From NCBI RefSeq assembly GCF_019752095.1, contig NZ_JAIEMO010000024.1, positions 1-64,000 on the forward strand: a DNA stretch of 64,000 bases, read 5' to 3'. Positions within the stretch are counted from its first letter, which is position 1, and each line of letters opens with the position of its first letter. The notes under the pieces were generated by a model that saw nothing but the letters and a program-made list of their open reading frames with translations, was not told the DNA's origin and searched no databases. Below are positions 1-8,284 of this stretch, one piece after another. The stretch is from Nitrosomonas sp. Its GTDB lineage: Bacteria; Pseudomonadota; Gammaproteobacteria; Burkholderiales; Nitrosomonadaceae. Made by a program: the position numbers and the translations under genes.

Positions 1-50
1 ACTCAACAATATGATTCAAAACATTATTATATCATCATCCGCACCTGAAA

Positions 51-308
51 ATGACTCTAACCGTGCAAAGTTCTCGACAATTCAATCTGTTGGTTGCCAA
101 AGACAAGGTGGCTTCCAGCGCCACAAATCCAGATGGAGAATCGGGCCCTGCCATTCGGCTGGTAGGAGGTGTAGGTGTTTATCATGTGTACGTCAATCAG
201 ACGGTGGGTGGTGATAAAGCAGCTAATTATCAATTAATTTTTCATTGCGAAGATGTCGATAATGCGCATTTTGAAACATCGGTGTTTACTAAAATCGACC
301 AACCATAG
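51..308 (+). CDS. C-terminal part of a small secreted protein family (probable frameshifted or truncated gene)
   Basis: The 85 residues match the C-terminal half of the two small secreted proteins at 25805-26266 and 26728-27189. Shared features are the GVY-V/I-FV-type strand (here GVGVYHVYVNQT), the following Y-LIFHC strand and a TS-V end. There is no signal peptide: ATG 51 lies inside the conserved domain. In this frame a stop lies at 12-14. The frame one base over is open from position 1 and reads SSSAPEN, which resembles the SGAPSYL segment of the relatives just before the join. A single-base frameshift near the A-run at 48-51 would restore a longer protein that begins left of the window. 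It is therefore probably a pseudogene or a frameshifted copy; a short intact gene is less likely. It runs towards the sialidase-like gene. Confidence 0.5.
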   Translation: MTLTVQSSRQFNLLVAKDKVASSATNPDGESGPAIRLVGGVGVYHVYVNQTVGGDKAANYQLIFHCEDVDNAHFETSVFTKIDQP

Positions 309-319
309 CATGTCTGAGT

Positions 320-1513
320 CTATTGATTGCTGTCGTCATCGGATTGCCTGATCGGAATTAAACGAAAGCCGGTATCCATACTGTTCCAGGACAGAAAAAT
401 TTGCTTGCCGTCAGTGATCAGTGCAGGGTGAGCAGACTGAGTTGCTGTTTCGGCAACTACTTGCGGTTTTGACCAGTGCAATCCACCATCTGTAGAATAC
501 ATAGCTTCCACGCGGGTCTGAGTGCCGTCAAACACCTTCCATGCGAGCGCTACCTGTTTATCCAAAGCCAGCACATCGGCTCGACCGGGTAGCTTATCTT
601 GATCGCCCACTTGCGTTGGACTGGAGAGGGTTTTTCCTTGATCATCGGACCATGCATAAAAAATTCCGCTACGTTTTTCTCCCTGAGTAAACCAAACCAT
701 GTGATATCGTCCATTAGCGCCGATCGACAAGGCAGGTCCGTGCGCAGGACACCCCTCAATTTCCCAGTCATCGAACGTTACTCGCCACGGTTCACTTGTT
801 TTTCCGTCGGGTGATAGCTTAAGTAAGCCATGATCGCGGATATTTCCGGGATAGACATAACGGGCCAGGATGACCAGACTGCCATCGACATCCTCAGCCA
901 TGGCTGTACGGCAGCAGGAGCAGATGTTTTTCGCAATGCGTTGATCCGTAGGAAGGTTAATTATTTTGCCGGTTCTTGCAGATACATGGTAGATCGACAG
1001 ATCTCCATCGCCCTGTTTTTTGTATTCGGCCCGATCACGCACATCATGCCAAATAAAATGCACGCGATTGGCTGTGTCTATTAGCATCTCCGTTTGATAG
1101 TGATACCAGGTATTGGCTTCAGAGCTAATTTTGACCGGTGCGCTGAACTGGGTGCCGTTGTCGGAATGGCTGAAAAAACTAGTACTGGATTGTTTGTCAT
1201 CGGCAAAGTAGAGCACATACACTCTTCCTGTCCGATCAACGGCTAGGGTGGGCGGATTTTCATCCCATGCATGTATCGGCATGTCTGTCGAGTTGACGCG
1301 AACCGGTTGACTGAAAGACTTGCCGAAATCGGTTGAATAATCAATAGAAATGGACTTCTGGGCAGAAAGAATGCGCCATAGTCGCCCATCCGGTCCAAAT
1401 GTCGTTGCGGTATAGATTTTTTGTTCAGGCAGTAATCTTTCGGTTTTAGCGACCAGATTATACGATAAAGCTAGTAATAATAGAGTGCTGCATAACAAAG
1501 CAAAATGATTCAT
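320..1513 (-). CDS. Exported sialidase-like (BNR-repeat) beta-propeller protein
   Basis: A protein of 397 residues with a signal peptide (MNHFALLCSTLLLLALSYNLVA). The body shows repeated Asp-box-like strands such as SADFG/STDGGLHW-type segments (for example YSTDGGLHWSKP near the C-terminus and SDDQGKTLSSP), typical of the six-bladed sialidase/BNR fold. True sialidases need an arginine triad and an FRIP motif, which I cannot identify, so a lectin-like or binding role is as likely as hydrolysis. A striking CSCC cluster lies near residue 197, followed by a further Cys in EGCPAHGP. It is downstream of the TlpA-like gene on the same strand (176 bases apart), which suggests joint expression and perhaps thioredoxin-dependent care of its cysteines. 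The fold call is good; the function is unknown. Confidence 0.75.
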   Translation of the reverse strand: MNHFALLCSTLLLLALSYNLVAKTERLLPEQKIYTATTFGPDGRLWRILSAQKSISIDYSTDFGKSFSQPVRVNSTDMPIHAWDENPPTLAVDRTGRVYVLYFADDKQSSTSFFSHSDNGTQFSAPVKISSEANTWYHYQTEMLIDTANRVHFIWHDVRDRAEYKKQGDGDLSIYHVSARTGKIINLPTDQRIAKNICSCCRTAMAEDVDGSLVILARYVYPGNIRDHGLLKLSPDGKTSEPWRVTFDDWEIEGCPAHGPALSIGANGRYHMVWFTQGEKRSGIFYAWSDDQGKTLSSPTQVGDQDKLPGRADVLALDKQVALAWKVFDGTQTRVEAMYSTDGGLHWSKPQVVAETATQSAHPALITDGKQIFLSWNSMDTGFRLIPIRQSDDDSNQ

Positions 1514-1689
1514 GTGAGTATATTTGTGTAGGCGCGATTCTGAGTTCTTAGTTAATCCCTCCTGCTTGTTTGGGACAAATATAGTAAGGTAAGTGCACCA
1601 ATTAACAGGCGGTTAAAGGAAGTGAGGGAGATTCCTGTTTCAATTTACACTACCTTAATAGTAGAAAGAAAGCCCGAACAGAAGCAGGT

Positions 1690-2184
1690 CTAATTAATAA
1701 TTGTCTTGAGCATGGCTTCGAGCGTCTCGCGCGATACAGAACCACTGACGCCGACACGTTGGTGATCTTTGTCGAGAAAATAGGTGCGAGGGACTTCACC
1801 ATACCATTTGGGATCAATTTCATAACGAAGTTTTTGGGAGTTGGCGTCAGCAAAAATCCAGTTATCTGCATTATTCAGTTCATTTCCAGTCAGTATAGGC
1901 AGCGCTTGATTAGAAGCTGAAGCATCATCAGTTGCCAGCATAATCAGGTTAATATCCGGCATGCTTTTGCGAAGCTCACTGAGCAATGGCATCTTTTTTT
2001 TGCACGAAGTGCAGTTGATAGACCAAATCATCAATACGAATGGTTTGTCGGCATATTTATTCAGTAATTGTTGATAGCTGCCAGAAGTAAAATGCTTCAA
2101 GTCAACTTGCTCAGCGTGAGCAGGGAAAGCAATGCTGCATGACAATAATAGTAAGTAAGTAAGTAGAATTTTAGATAATTTCAT
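1690..2184 (-). CDS. TlpA-type periplasmic thioredoxin-like protein
   Basis: The protein has 164 residues with a signal peptide (MKLSKILLTYLLLLSCSIAFPAHA) and a thioredoxin fold. The active site is WSINCTSCKKKMP, with redox cysteines C58 and C61 (CTSC instead of the commoner CGPC or CPPC), and there is a cis-Pro region at GEVPRTYFLD. Members of the TlpA/ResA group reduce periplasmic disulfides, often for cytochrome c or copper-site assembly. The Trp before the motif is displaced (W-SIN-CTSC), which fits the TlpA group loosely. It is the first gene of a likely pair with the Cys-containing propeller gene downstream. A 17-base dyad lies 180 bases upstream of its start at 2364-2380. The substrate is unknown. 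Confidence 0.8.
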   Translation of the reverse strand: MKLSKILLTYLLLLSCSIAFPAHAEQVDLKHFTSGSYQQLLNKYADKPFVLMIWSINCTSCKKKMPLLSELRKSMPDINLIMLATDDASASNQALPILTGNELNNADNWIFADANSQKLRYEIDPKWYGEVPRTYFLDKDHQRVGVSGSVSRETLEAMLKTIIN

Positions 2185-2363
2185 GATGATGCCTCTTAAT
2201 GTTTGCGCTATCAGAACCCCTGAATATCAAAGTTTCAAAGTGAAGTCGATGTGAAAGTAGATTGATTTACCCGTGATATTTGCAATTTATACCTGCTAAT
2301 AAGGTATGAAAAACTATCCGATAGCTTTTTTAAGATTATCTGCAAAATTTGATTGCTTGAACA

Positions 2364-2380
2364 TGCGACTAATTGTCGCA
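2364..2380. promoter_or_regulatory. 17-base dyad, candidate operator (site A)
   Basis: TGCGACTAATTGTCGCA is an inverted repeat with TGCGAC and GTCGCA arms. Closely related 17-mers occur at 23702, 23829 and 24105, beside another locus that encodes the same small secreted-protein family as 51-308. It lies 180 bases upstream of the TlpA-like gene start. The binding protein is unknown. The TGC...GCA ends over 17 bases resemble the geometry of NtrC-type enhancer sites. Confidence 0.5.
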
Positions 2381-2512
2381 GCTTCTTTTGTTCGAAAACT
2401 GTCAGCGATTACTTAAGAGTAGTACAGCTGAAATGGATAGGTGTGGGTTGGTTTCATTCTGCAAACGAGACAATGAAGATTGATTAGCATAAGTTGTTGA
2501 AATAGACATCAC

Positions 2513-2545
2513 CCCCCAGAATCTAGATGCTATTTCTGGGGGTTT
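2513..2545 (-). terminator. Hairpin terminator after the small lipoprotein gene
   Basis: CCCCCAGAA (2513-2521) pairs perfectly with TTCTGGGGG (2534-2542) across a 12-base loop. It lies 31 bases past the stop of the gene at 2576-2767. The short TTT run is on the plus strand side, so it could act in either direction, but only the minus strand has a gene leading into it. Confidence 0.6.
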
Positions 2546-2575
2546 AACTCGAATGCCTGCTGATATGCCGTAATT

Positions 2576-2767
2576 TTATTTTTTCAAAGCATCACATTGA
2601 TCGAGAAATGCTTGTCGCGCTGCTTCGTCATCCTTCAAATCTGCAAGCGAGGATTCCAATCCTTTTCCCGCACAATTTACCGAACTTGCTTCGGGTGCTC
2701 CACCGCAACCGAACAGAGCGAAACAAAGACCAATTATACAAACGATGCTATATTTTTTAAAATTCAT
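2576..2767 (-). CDS. Small lipoprotein, function unknown
   Basis: A 63-residue protein with a lipoprotein signal: MNFKKYSIVCIIGLCFALFGC, with the lipobox LFGC at residues 18-21. The mature part of about 43 residues is acidic, has two further cysteines (NCAGKG and DQCDALKK) that could form a disulfide, and ends in a short helix. It is probably anchored in the outer or inner membrane. It stands alone, with a clear terminator hairpin behind it. I recognise no family. Confidence 0.7.
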   Translation of the reverse strand: MNFKKYSIVCIIGLCFALFGCGGAPEASSVNCAGKGLESSLADLKDDEAARQAFLDQCDALKK

Positions 2768-3123
2768 CTAAAATCTTCCTTTATAAAAAATTCATTATGG
2801 CTTGATGGTGATATCCGATTTTTTAATCGTTTGACGTTGGCTCGGCCACACGAACCTAACGATTTATTTTACCTGAATCCATGCTTTTTGTATTTTTACT
2901 ATGTTTTGAATCATGCGGAGCGCACTGATGGCACATCGAATATGTTCATTAGCTGTAGCTTTGTGCATTGCTACTCGGTATATTGCGCTTGCGCTTAATG
3001 TGCGCAGCAATCTAAAAAGCCAAACCAAAATATGATAATCTGGCTTCAAATCTGTATACTTCGTAATATTTTGAGAGATTCTTATCGACTATAAGCAGTA
3101 TTCAAACCCACTGGAGCCGACCA
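2768..3123. other. Intergenic stretch upstream of sdhB
   Basis: This is the divergent region between the small lipoprotein gene and sdhB, so it should hold the promoters of both. A GGAG-type ribosome site (CTGGAG) lies 10 bases before the sdhB start. Short open frames on both strands show no protein-like features. I see no clear -35/-10 pair or riboswitch. Confidence 0.5.
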
Positions 3124-3819
3124 ATGAAGTTCTCGATTTACCGCTATGATCCCGATAAAGATGAAAAACCATACATGCAGGATTACGATGTTCAGTTGGC
3201 AGCGACCGATAAAATGCTATTGGATGCATTATTGCGTATCAAGTCGATTGATGACAGTTTGAGTTTACGCCGCTCCTGCCGCGAAGGTGTGTGTGGATCG
3301 GACGCGATGAATATCAACGGGCGCAACGGATTGGCGTGCATTACACCGATTAAAGGCCTGAAAGATCCGGTGGAAATACGTCCATTGCCTGGATTGCCGG
3401 TTATTCGTGACTTGATCGTGGATATGACACAATTTTTTCAGCAATACCATTCGATTAAACCTTACTTAATCAATAATGACCCGCCGCCTGAAACGGAACG
3501 GTTGCAGTCGCCGGAAGAAAGAGCTGCTCTGGATGGCGTCTATGAGTGCATTTTATGTGCTTGCTGTACAACATCTTGTCCTTCCTTTTGGTGGAATCCG
3601 GATAAGTTTGTCGGGCCAGCGGGACTGCTACAGGCCTATCGTTTTCTAGCCGATAGCCGCGATCAGGCAACTGCTGAGCGATTGGACAATCTGGAAGATC
3701 CTTATCGGCTGTTTCGCTGCCATTCCATCATGAATTGTGTAGATGCGTGCCCTAAAGGCTTGAATCCTACCCAGGCGATCGGCAAAATCAAGGACATGAT
3801 GGTCAAGAGAATGGTATGA
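3124..3819 (+). CDS. sdhB: Succinate dehydrogenase iron-sulfur subunit SdhB
   Basis: Complex II iron-sulfur subunit of 231 residues that passes electrons from the FAD subunit SdhA to ubiquinone at the inner membrane. Ligands for all three clusters are visible. [2Fe-2S]: C52, C57, D60 and C72, with Asp in the third place as in E. coli. [4Fe-4S] and [3Fe-4S]: CILCACCTTSCPSFWW near 147 and CHSIMNCVDACPKGLNP near 198. It overlaps sdhE by four bases and leads the block sdhB-sdhE-gltA-odhA-odhB. Oddly, sdhC, sdhD and sdhA, which usually precede it in betaproteobacteria, are not upstream; 356 noncoding bases and a lipoprotein gene are there instead. Confidence 0.97.
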   Translation: MKFSIYRYDPDKDEKPYMQDYDVQLAATDKMLLDALLRIKSIDDSLSLRRSCREGVCGSDAMNINGRNGLACITPIKGLKDPVEIRPLPGLPVIRDLIVDMTQFFQQYHSIKPYLINNDPPPETERLQSPEERAALDGVYECILCACCTTSCPSFWWNPDKFVGPAGLLQAYRFLADSRDQATAERLDNLEDPYRLFRCHSIMNCVDACPKGLNPTQAIGKIKDMMVKRMV

Positions 3820-4049
3820 AAGAATTCGAGCGTGCATGCTGGCGCTGTCGGCGTGGTATGCTTGAATTGGATATCGTGTTGCAGCGATTCATGGACCATA
3901 ATTACCGGCAACTTGATGAAACTAGATTACTGCAATTTGAACGATTATTGGCATTGCCGGATAACGATTTATGGGATCTGATCAGCGGAAAGCAAGTTAA
4001 TAGCGACACGCAGTGGCGGTCGGTATTGGAATTACTGCAAAAGAGCTAG
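3816..4049 (+). CDS. sdhE: SdhE, FAD assembly factor for succinate dehydrogenase
   Basis: A protein of 77 residues, the normal size of the SdhE/YgfY/Sdh5 family. It helps attach FAD covalently to SdhA. The conserved RGxxE motif is present as CRRGMLELD near the N-terminus, followed by the FERLLALPDNDLWDLI segment typical of the family. Its ATG overlaps the stop of sdhB (ATGA), which points to translational coupling. Its place between sdhB and gltA is the usual one in betaproteobacteria. Confidence 0.95.
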   Translation: MKEFERACWRCRRGMLELDIVLQRFMDHNYRQLDETRLLQFERLLALPDNDLWDLISGKQVNSDTQWRSVLELLQKS

Positions 4050-4128
4050 GTTTTGAGTGTTATTCGTTAACACTATCAATCTATTAACCATGCATACTGA
4101 TTAATATTGCAATTTGTGGAGATGTATT

Positions 4129-5430
4129 ATGGCACAAGAAGGCACAGCGACTCTGAATTTGAATAATGGTAGCGACCTTATCGAGCTGCCGGTTTTATCC
4201 GGAACCATGGGTCCGGATGTGATCGATATTCGCAAGCTGCACGGACAGAGTGGTTTGTTTACTTATGATCCCGGTTTTTTGTCGACCGCTAGTAATAATT
4301 CCGCAATTACTTTTATCGACGGTGATAAAGGTATTTTGTTGTATCGCGGCTATCCAATTGAACAATTAGCACTGCATTGTGATTTTATCGATGTGTGTTA
4401 TTTATTGTTGCAGGGTGAATTGCCAACGCCGGGACAAAAATCGGAATTTGATCTTACAATAAAAAGCCATTCCATGCTGCATGAGCAGCTGGTGAAATTT
4501 TATAGTGGTTTTCGTCGCGACGCTCATCCGATGGCGGTGATGGTCGGAGTGGTCGGCGCTTTATCAGCTTTTTATCATGATGCTTTGAATATTTCCGATC
4601 CGGTGCATCGTGAACAATCAGCATTGCGACTGATTGCAAAATTGCCAACGATTACTGCTATGGCGTATAAATACAATATCGGGCAACCATTTGTTTATCC
4701 ATATAATAACTTGGGTTACGCTGAGAATTTCTTGCATATGATGTTTTCTGTGCCGACAGAGAAATATGAAGCTAACCCGGTGATTGTGCGCGCGTTAGAT
4801 CGGATATTGATTTTGCATGCAGATCACGAACAGAATGCTTCTACCTCCACGGTGCGCTTGGCGGGATCCAGTGGTGCTAATCCATTTGCCTGTGTATCTG
4901 CCGGTATTTCTTGCTTATGGGGTCCGGCACATGGCGGGGCAAACGAAGCTTGCTTGCGCATGTTGGAAGAAATCGGCGATGTTTCTCGCATTGATGAATT
5001 TATTCAACGCGCAAAAAGCAAAGAGGATAACTTTCGGTTGATGGGTTTTGGCCATCGCGTCTATAAAAATATGGATCCGCGGGCAAAGCTGATGCGTGAA
5101 ACTTGTCATGAAGTTTTGAACGAATTGGGATTGCAGAATGATCGGTTGTTCAAACTTGCGCTACAACTCGAAAAAATTGCACTGGAAGACGATTATTTCA
5201 TTTCGCGTAAGCTCTATCCTAACGTCGATTTTTATTCCGGCATCGTGCAACGTGCATTGGGTATCCCAACCAGTATGTTCACCGCGATTTTTGCGATGGC
5301 AAGAACGGTCGGTTGGGTGGCGCAATGGAGCGAGATGGTTTCTGATCCTGATTATAAAATCGGACGCCCACGTCAGCTATATACTGGCGCAGCCATGCGG
5401 GATATTCCCGATTCCTTTTCCCAAAAATAG
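4129..5430 (+). CDS. gltA: Citrate synthase GltA
   Basis: Condenses oxaloacetate and acetyl-CoA to citrate. The protein has 433 residues, the size of the type II hexameric, NADH-sensitive citrate synthases of Gram-negative bacteria. Catalytic regions are visible: [27 protein letters not shown] and NVDFYSG. ATG 4129 is chosen because GGAG (4118-4121) sits eight bases before it and the protein then starts [11 protein letters not shown]. The TTG at 4114 would place that site inside the gene. It lies between sdhE (79 bases) and odhA (22 bases). Confidence 0.97.
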   Translation: MAQEGTATLNLNNGSDLIELPVLSGTMGPDVIDIRKLHGQSGLFTYDPGFLSTASNNSAITFIDGDKGILLYRGYPIEQLALHCDFIDVCYLLLQGELPTPGQKSEFDLTIKSHSMLHEQLVKFYSGFRRDAHPMAVMVGVVGALSAFYHDALNISDPVHREQSALRLIAKLPTITAMAYKYNIGQPFVYPYNNLGYAENFLHMMFSVPTEKYEANPVIVRALDRILILHADHEQNASTSTVRLAGSSGANPFACVSAGISCLWGPAHGGANEACLRMLEEIGDVSRIDEFIQRAKSKEDNFRLMGFGHRVYKNMDPRAKLMRETCHEVLNELGLQNDRLFKLALQLEKIALEDDYFISRKLYPNVDFYSGIVQRALGIPTSMFTAIFAMARTVGWVAQWSEMVSDPDYKIGRPRQLYTGAAMRDIPDSFSQK

Positions 5431-5452
5431 TTTTTATTAAGACTGCTATTTT

Positions 5453-8272
5453 ATGAACAAGCCGTTGATGGAAGAAACTCTTTTGTTTGGAACTAATGCG
5501 AGTTTCATAGAAGCGGTTTATGAAGAATATCTGCACAACCCTCATTCTGTTACATTAGTGTGGCGAGAATACTTCGATAAGTTGGCCCAGCAACCGGAAC
5601 ACATAGCCAGTAAGGCATCAGCCACTGCTTCAGTTACCAAGTCTTCCGGCTTAGAAATTCAAGCTGCGCTTCCTGAGGTAATGTCGATTGATTCAGATGA
5701 TCGCAAGCAAGTGGCGGTGTTGCAACTCATCAACATGTATCGCAGCCTAGGATTGAATCAAGCCAATCTTGATCCGCTGGGTCTCAAGCAACAATTGACC
5801 ATTCCCGAATTGAATCCTGCGCATTTCGGATTGACCGATGCGGACATGGATAAAGTGTTTAATACTGGTTCATTAGTTGGGCCTGATCGTGCTTCGTTGC
5901 GTGAAATTTTGCAGATCCTGCATGAGACTTACTGTGGCTCGATTGGTGCCGAGTATATGTACATTTCTTCGGTTGAACAAAAGCGCTGGATACAAGCGCG
6001 GCTGGAAGGGCAGCGCTCTAACCCGGGTTTTCCGATTGACGTTAAGTATCATATTCTTGAACGGCTCACTGCAGCAGAGGGACTGGAAAATTATTTACAT
6101 ACTCGCTACGTGGGGCAGAAACGTTTTTCGGGAGAAGGTAATGAGAGTTTGATTCCATTGCTGGATAGTTTGATTCATCGCGCAGGGAAAGCGGGCATTC
6201 AACAAATCGTAATGGGAATGGCGCATCGCGCTCGGCTTAATGTGCTGATAAATACTCTGGGGAAAATGCCAGCCGAATTGTTTCGCGAATTTGAAGAAAA
6301 GCAGCCGCAAGACTTGCCGTCGGGCGATGTGAAATATCACCAAGGTTTTTCTTCTGCCATCAAAACATCTGAAGGTATCGTACGTCTAGCTTTGGCTTTT
6401 AATCCTTCACATCTTGAAATTGTTAATCCAGTGGTTGAGGGCTCGGTGCGCGCCCGTCAACATCTGTTAAACGATAAACTTGGGGATCGCGTATTGCCAG
6501 TATTGATTCACGGTGACGCGGCGTTTGCAGGGCAGGGCGTAGTGATGGAAACGCTGAATTTATCCCAAACTCGTGGCTATGGTACTGGTGGTACGGTACA
6601 TATTATCATTAATAATCAAATAGGATTTACCACATCCGATCCCCGTGATAGCCGCTCCACGTTATATTGTACCGATGTTGCCAAAATGATTGAAGCGCCG
6701 ATATTTCATGTCAATGGCGATGACCCAGAAGCAGTCGTGATGGTGGCTGAACTGGCGTTTGATTTCCGCATGCGGTTTCATAAGGATGTCGTGATCGATA
6801 TGGTGTGTTTCCGTCGCCTTGGCCATAATGAGCAGGATGAGCCGATGGTGACGCAACCCAAAATGTATCGGATCATCAACCAGCACTTGGGTACTCGCAA
6901 GTGCTATGCCGATAGATTGGTCGCCGAAGGGGTGATAAAGTCGGAGGAAGCGGATAATCTCGTCCAAGCTTATCATGACGCTATGGATGAAGGTGTCAAT
7001 CCGAATAAGACGGTTTGTTATGACTATAAATCTCCGTATTCCATCAACTGGGAACCTTTTTTAAAACCATTCAAATGGAATAAGCGGATTAAAGCCGGTG
7101 TTGCGATGCAAACGCTGAAACAGCTTGCTATAAGGCTGACCGATATTCCTCAAGGGTTCAAATTGCATTCGCGCGTGGAAAAGATTATTGCCGATCGGCG
7201 TTTGATGGGCACAGGGGAATTGTCGCTAGATTGGGGAATGGCGGAGAATCTGGCTTACGCAACTTTGCTGAAGGAAGGATACCCAGTGAGATTGTCCGGG
7301 CAGGATTCGGGCCGTGGTACATTCTTTCATCGTCACGCGGTATTGCATGACCAGGTAGCAGCGGATCAGAATGAACGTATCTATGTGCCGTTACGCCATC
7401 TTTATCCCGAGCAACCGGATTTTGTTGTGATTGATTCGATGTTGTCGGAAGAGGCGGTGTTGGGCTTTGAGTATGGGTATGCAACAACGCAACCTAATGA
7501 ATTGATTGTCTGGGAAGCACAGTTTGGCGATTTTGCCAATGGTGCGCAGGTGGTAATCGACCAGTTTATTGCCTCAGGTGAAACCAAGTGGGGGCGTATC
7601 TGCGGTTTGGTGATGATGTTGCCGCATGGTTATGAAGGGCAGGGCCCCGAGCATTCTTCTGCGCGCTTGGAGCGTTTTCTACAATTATGCGCGGACTACA
7701 ATATTCAGGTTTGTGTACCATCGACACCGGCACAGATGTATCATTTGCTTCGTCGACAAATGATCAGACCGATACGTAAACCGTTGATCATCATGAGTCC
7801 AAAGAGCATGCTGCGGCATAAAGAATCGATTTCTAGCCTAGACGAGTTGGCGCGTGGATATTTTAATCCGGTTATTTCCGAAGTCGACAAATTAGATCCG
7901 AAAAATGTTAAGCGGATTATTGTTTGCAGCGGAAAAGTATACTATGAATTATTGGCTTACCGTAAGGAACAACGCATCAAGGATATGGCAATTATTCGAC
8001 TGGAACAATTGTATCCATTCCCGCATGAGGAATTTCAGGCCGAAATCGATCGTTTCAGCAAGGCTAAAGATGTCATTTGGTGCCAGGAAGAACCTGGCAA
8101 CCAGGGAGCATGGCATCGCATTCAGCATTATTTGTTGCGCCATATGCGATCCGATCAGGAGTTGGGTTATGCGCTGCGCGCTTCTGCAGCTTCACCGGCC
8201 GTTGGCTATCTGGCAAGGCATAAATTTACGCAGAATGAATTAATTGTGGCAGCATTCAGAGATAAAATATAG
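5453..8272 (+). CDS. sucA: 2-oxoglutarate dehydrogenase E1 component (OdhA/SucA)
   Basis: Thiamine-diphosphate enzyme that decarboxylates 2-oxoglutarate and passes the succinyl group to the lipoyl arm of E2. At 939 residues it is full length. It starts with the family's N-terminal segment (LLFGTNASFIEAVYEEYL), which resembles the E2-binding helix. MGMAHRARLNVL and IHGDAAFAGQGVV come from the thiamine-diphosphate domain, and LPHGYEGQGPEHSSARLERF from the pyrimidine domain. It sits between gltA and odhB, 12 bases before odhB, so all are probably one transcript. An intact gene implies a complete oxidative TCA cycle if E3 is supplied from elsewhere. Confidence 0.97.
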   Translation: MNKPLMEETLLFGTNASFIEAVYEEYLHNPHSVTLVWREYFDKLAQQPEHIASKASATASVTKSSGLEIQAALPEVMSIDSDDRKQVAVLQLINMYRSLGLNQANLDPLGLKQQLTIPELNPAHFGLTDADMDKVFNTGSLVGPDRASLREILQILHETYCGSIGAEYMYISSVEQKRWIQARLEGQRSNPGFPIDVKYHILERLTAAEGLENYLHTRYVGQKRFSGEGNESLIPLLDSLIHRAGKAGIQQIVMGMAHRARLNVLINTLGKMPAELFREFEEKQPQDLPSGDVKYHQGFSSAIKTSEGIVRLALAFNPSHLEIVNPVVEGSVRARQHLLNDKLGDRVLPVLIHGDAAFAGQGVVMETLNLSQTRGYGTGGTVHIIINNQIGFTTSDPRDSRSTLYCTDVAKMIEAPIFHVNGDDPEAVVMVAELAFDFRMRFHKDVVIDMVCFRRLGHNEQDEPMVTQPKMYRIINQHLGTRKCYADRLVAEGVIKSEEADNLVQAYHDAMDEGVNPNKTVCYDYKSPYSINWEPFLKPFKWNKRIKAGVAMQTLKQLAIRLTDIPQGFKLHSRVEKIIADRRLMGTGELSLDWGMAENLAYATLLKEGYPVRLSGQDSGRGTFFHRHAVLHDQVAADQNERIYVPLRHLYPEQPDFVVIDSMLSEEAVLGFEYGYATTQPNELIVWEAQFGDFANGAQVVIDQFIASGETKWGRICGLVMMLPHGYEGQGPEHSSARLERFLQLCADYNIQVCVPSTPAQMYHLLRRQMIRPIRKPLIIMSPKSMLRHKESISSLDELARGYFNPVISEVDKLDPKNVKRIIVCSGKVYYELLAYRKEQRIKDMAIIRLEQLYPFPHEEFQAEIDRFSKAKDVIWCQEEPGNQGAWHRIQHYLLRHMRSDQELGYALRASAASPAVGYLARHKFTQNELIVAAFRDKI

Positions 8273-8284
8273 AAAGAGGGCACC

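Larger units (their letters stand above)
2185..2575. other. Intergenic stretch with a dyad operator and a terminator
   Basis: No convincing gene is present. The stretch holds the upstream region of the TlpA-like gene (reading left), the 17-base dyad at 2364-2380 and the terminator hairpin at 2513-2545 that closes the small lipoprotein gene from the right. Confidence 0.6.

Noticed and set aside
2451..2466. Sigma-54-like promoter (GG...GC) near dyad A, and a similar one near 24213
   Set aside because: Both have nine bases between GG and GC instead of the required ten, so they do not fit the sigma-54 consensus.
2597..2998. 133-codon plus-strand frame
   Set aside because: It covers the small lipoprotein gene in antisense and has no protein-like features.
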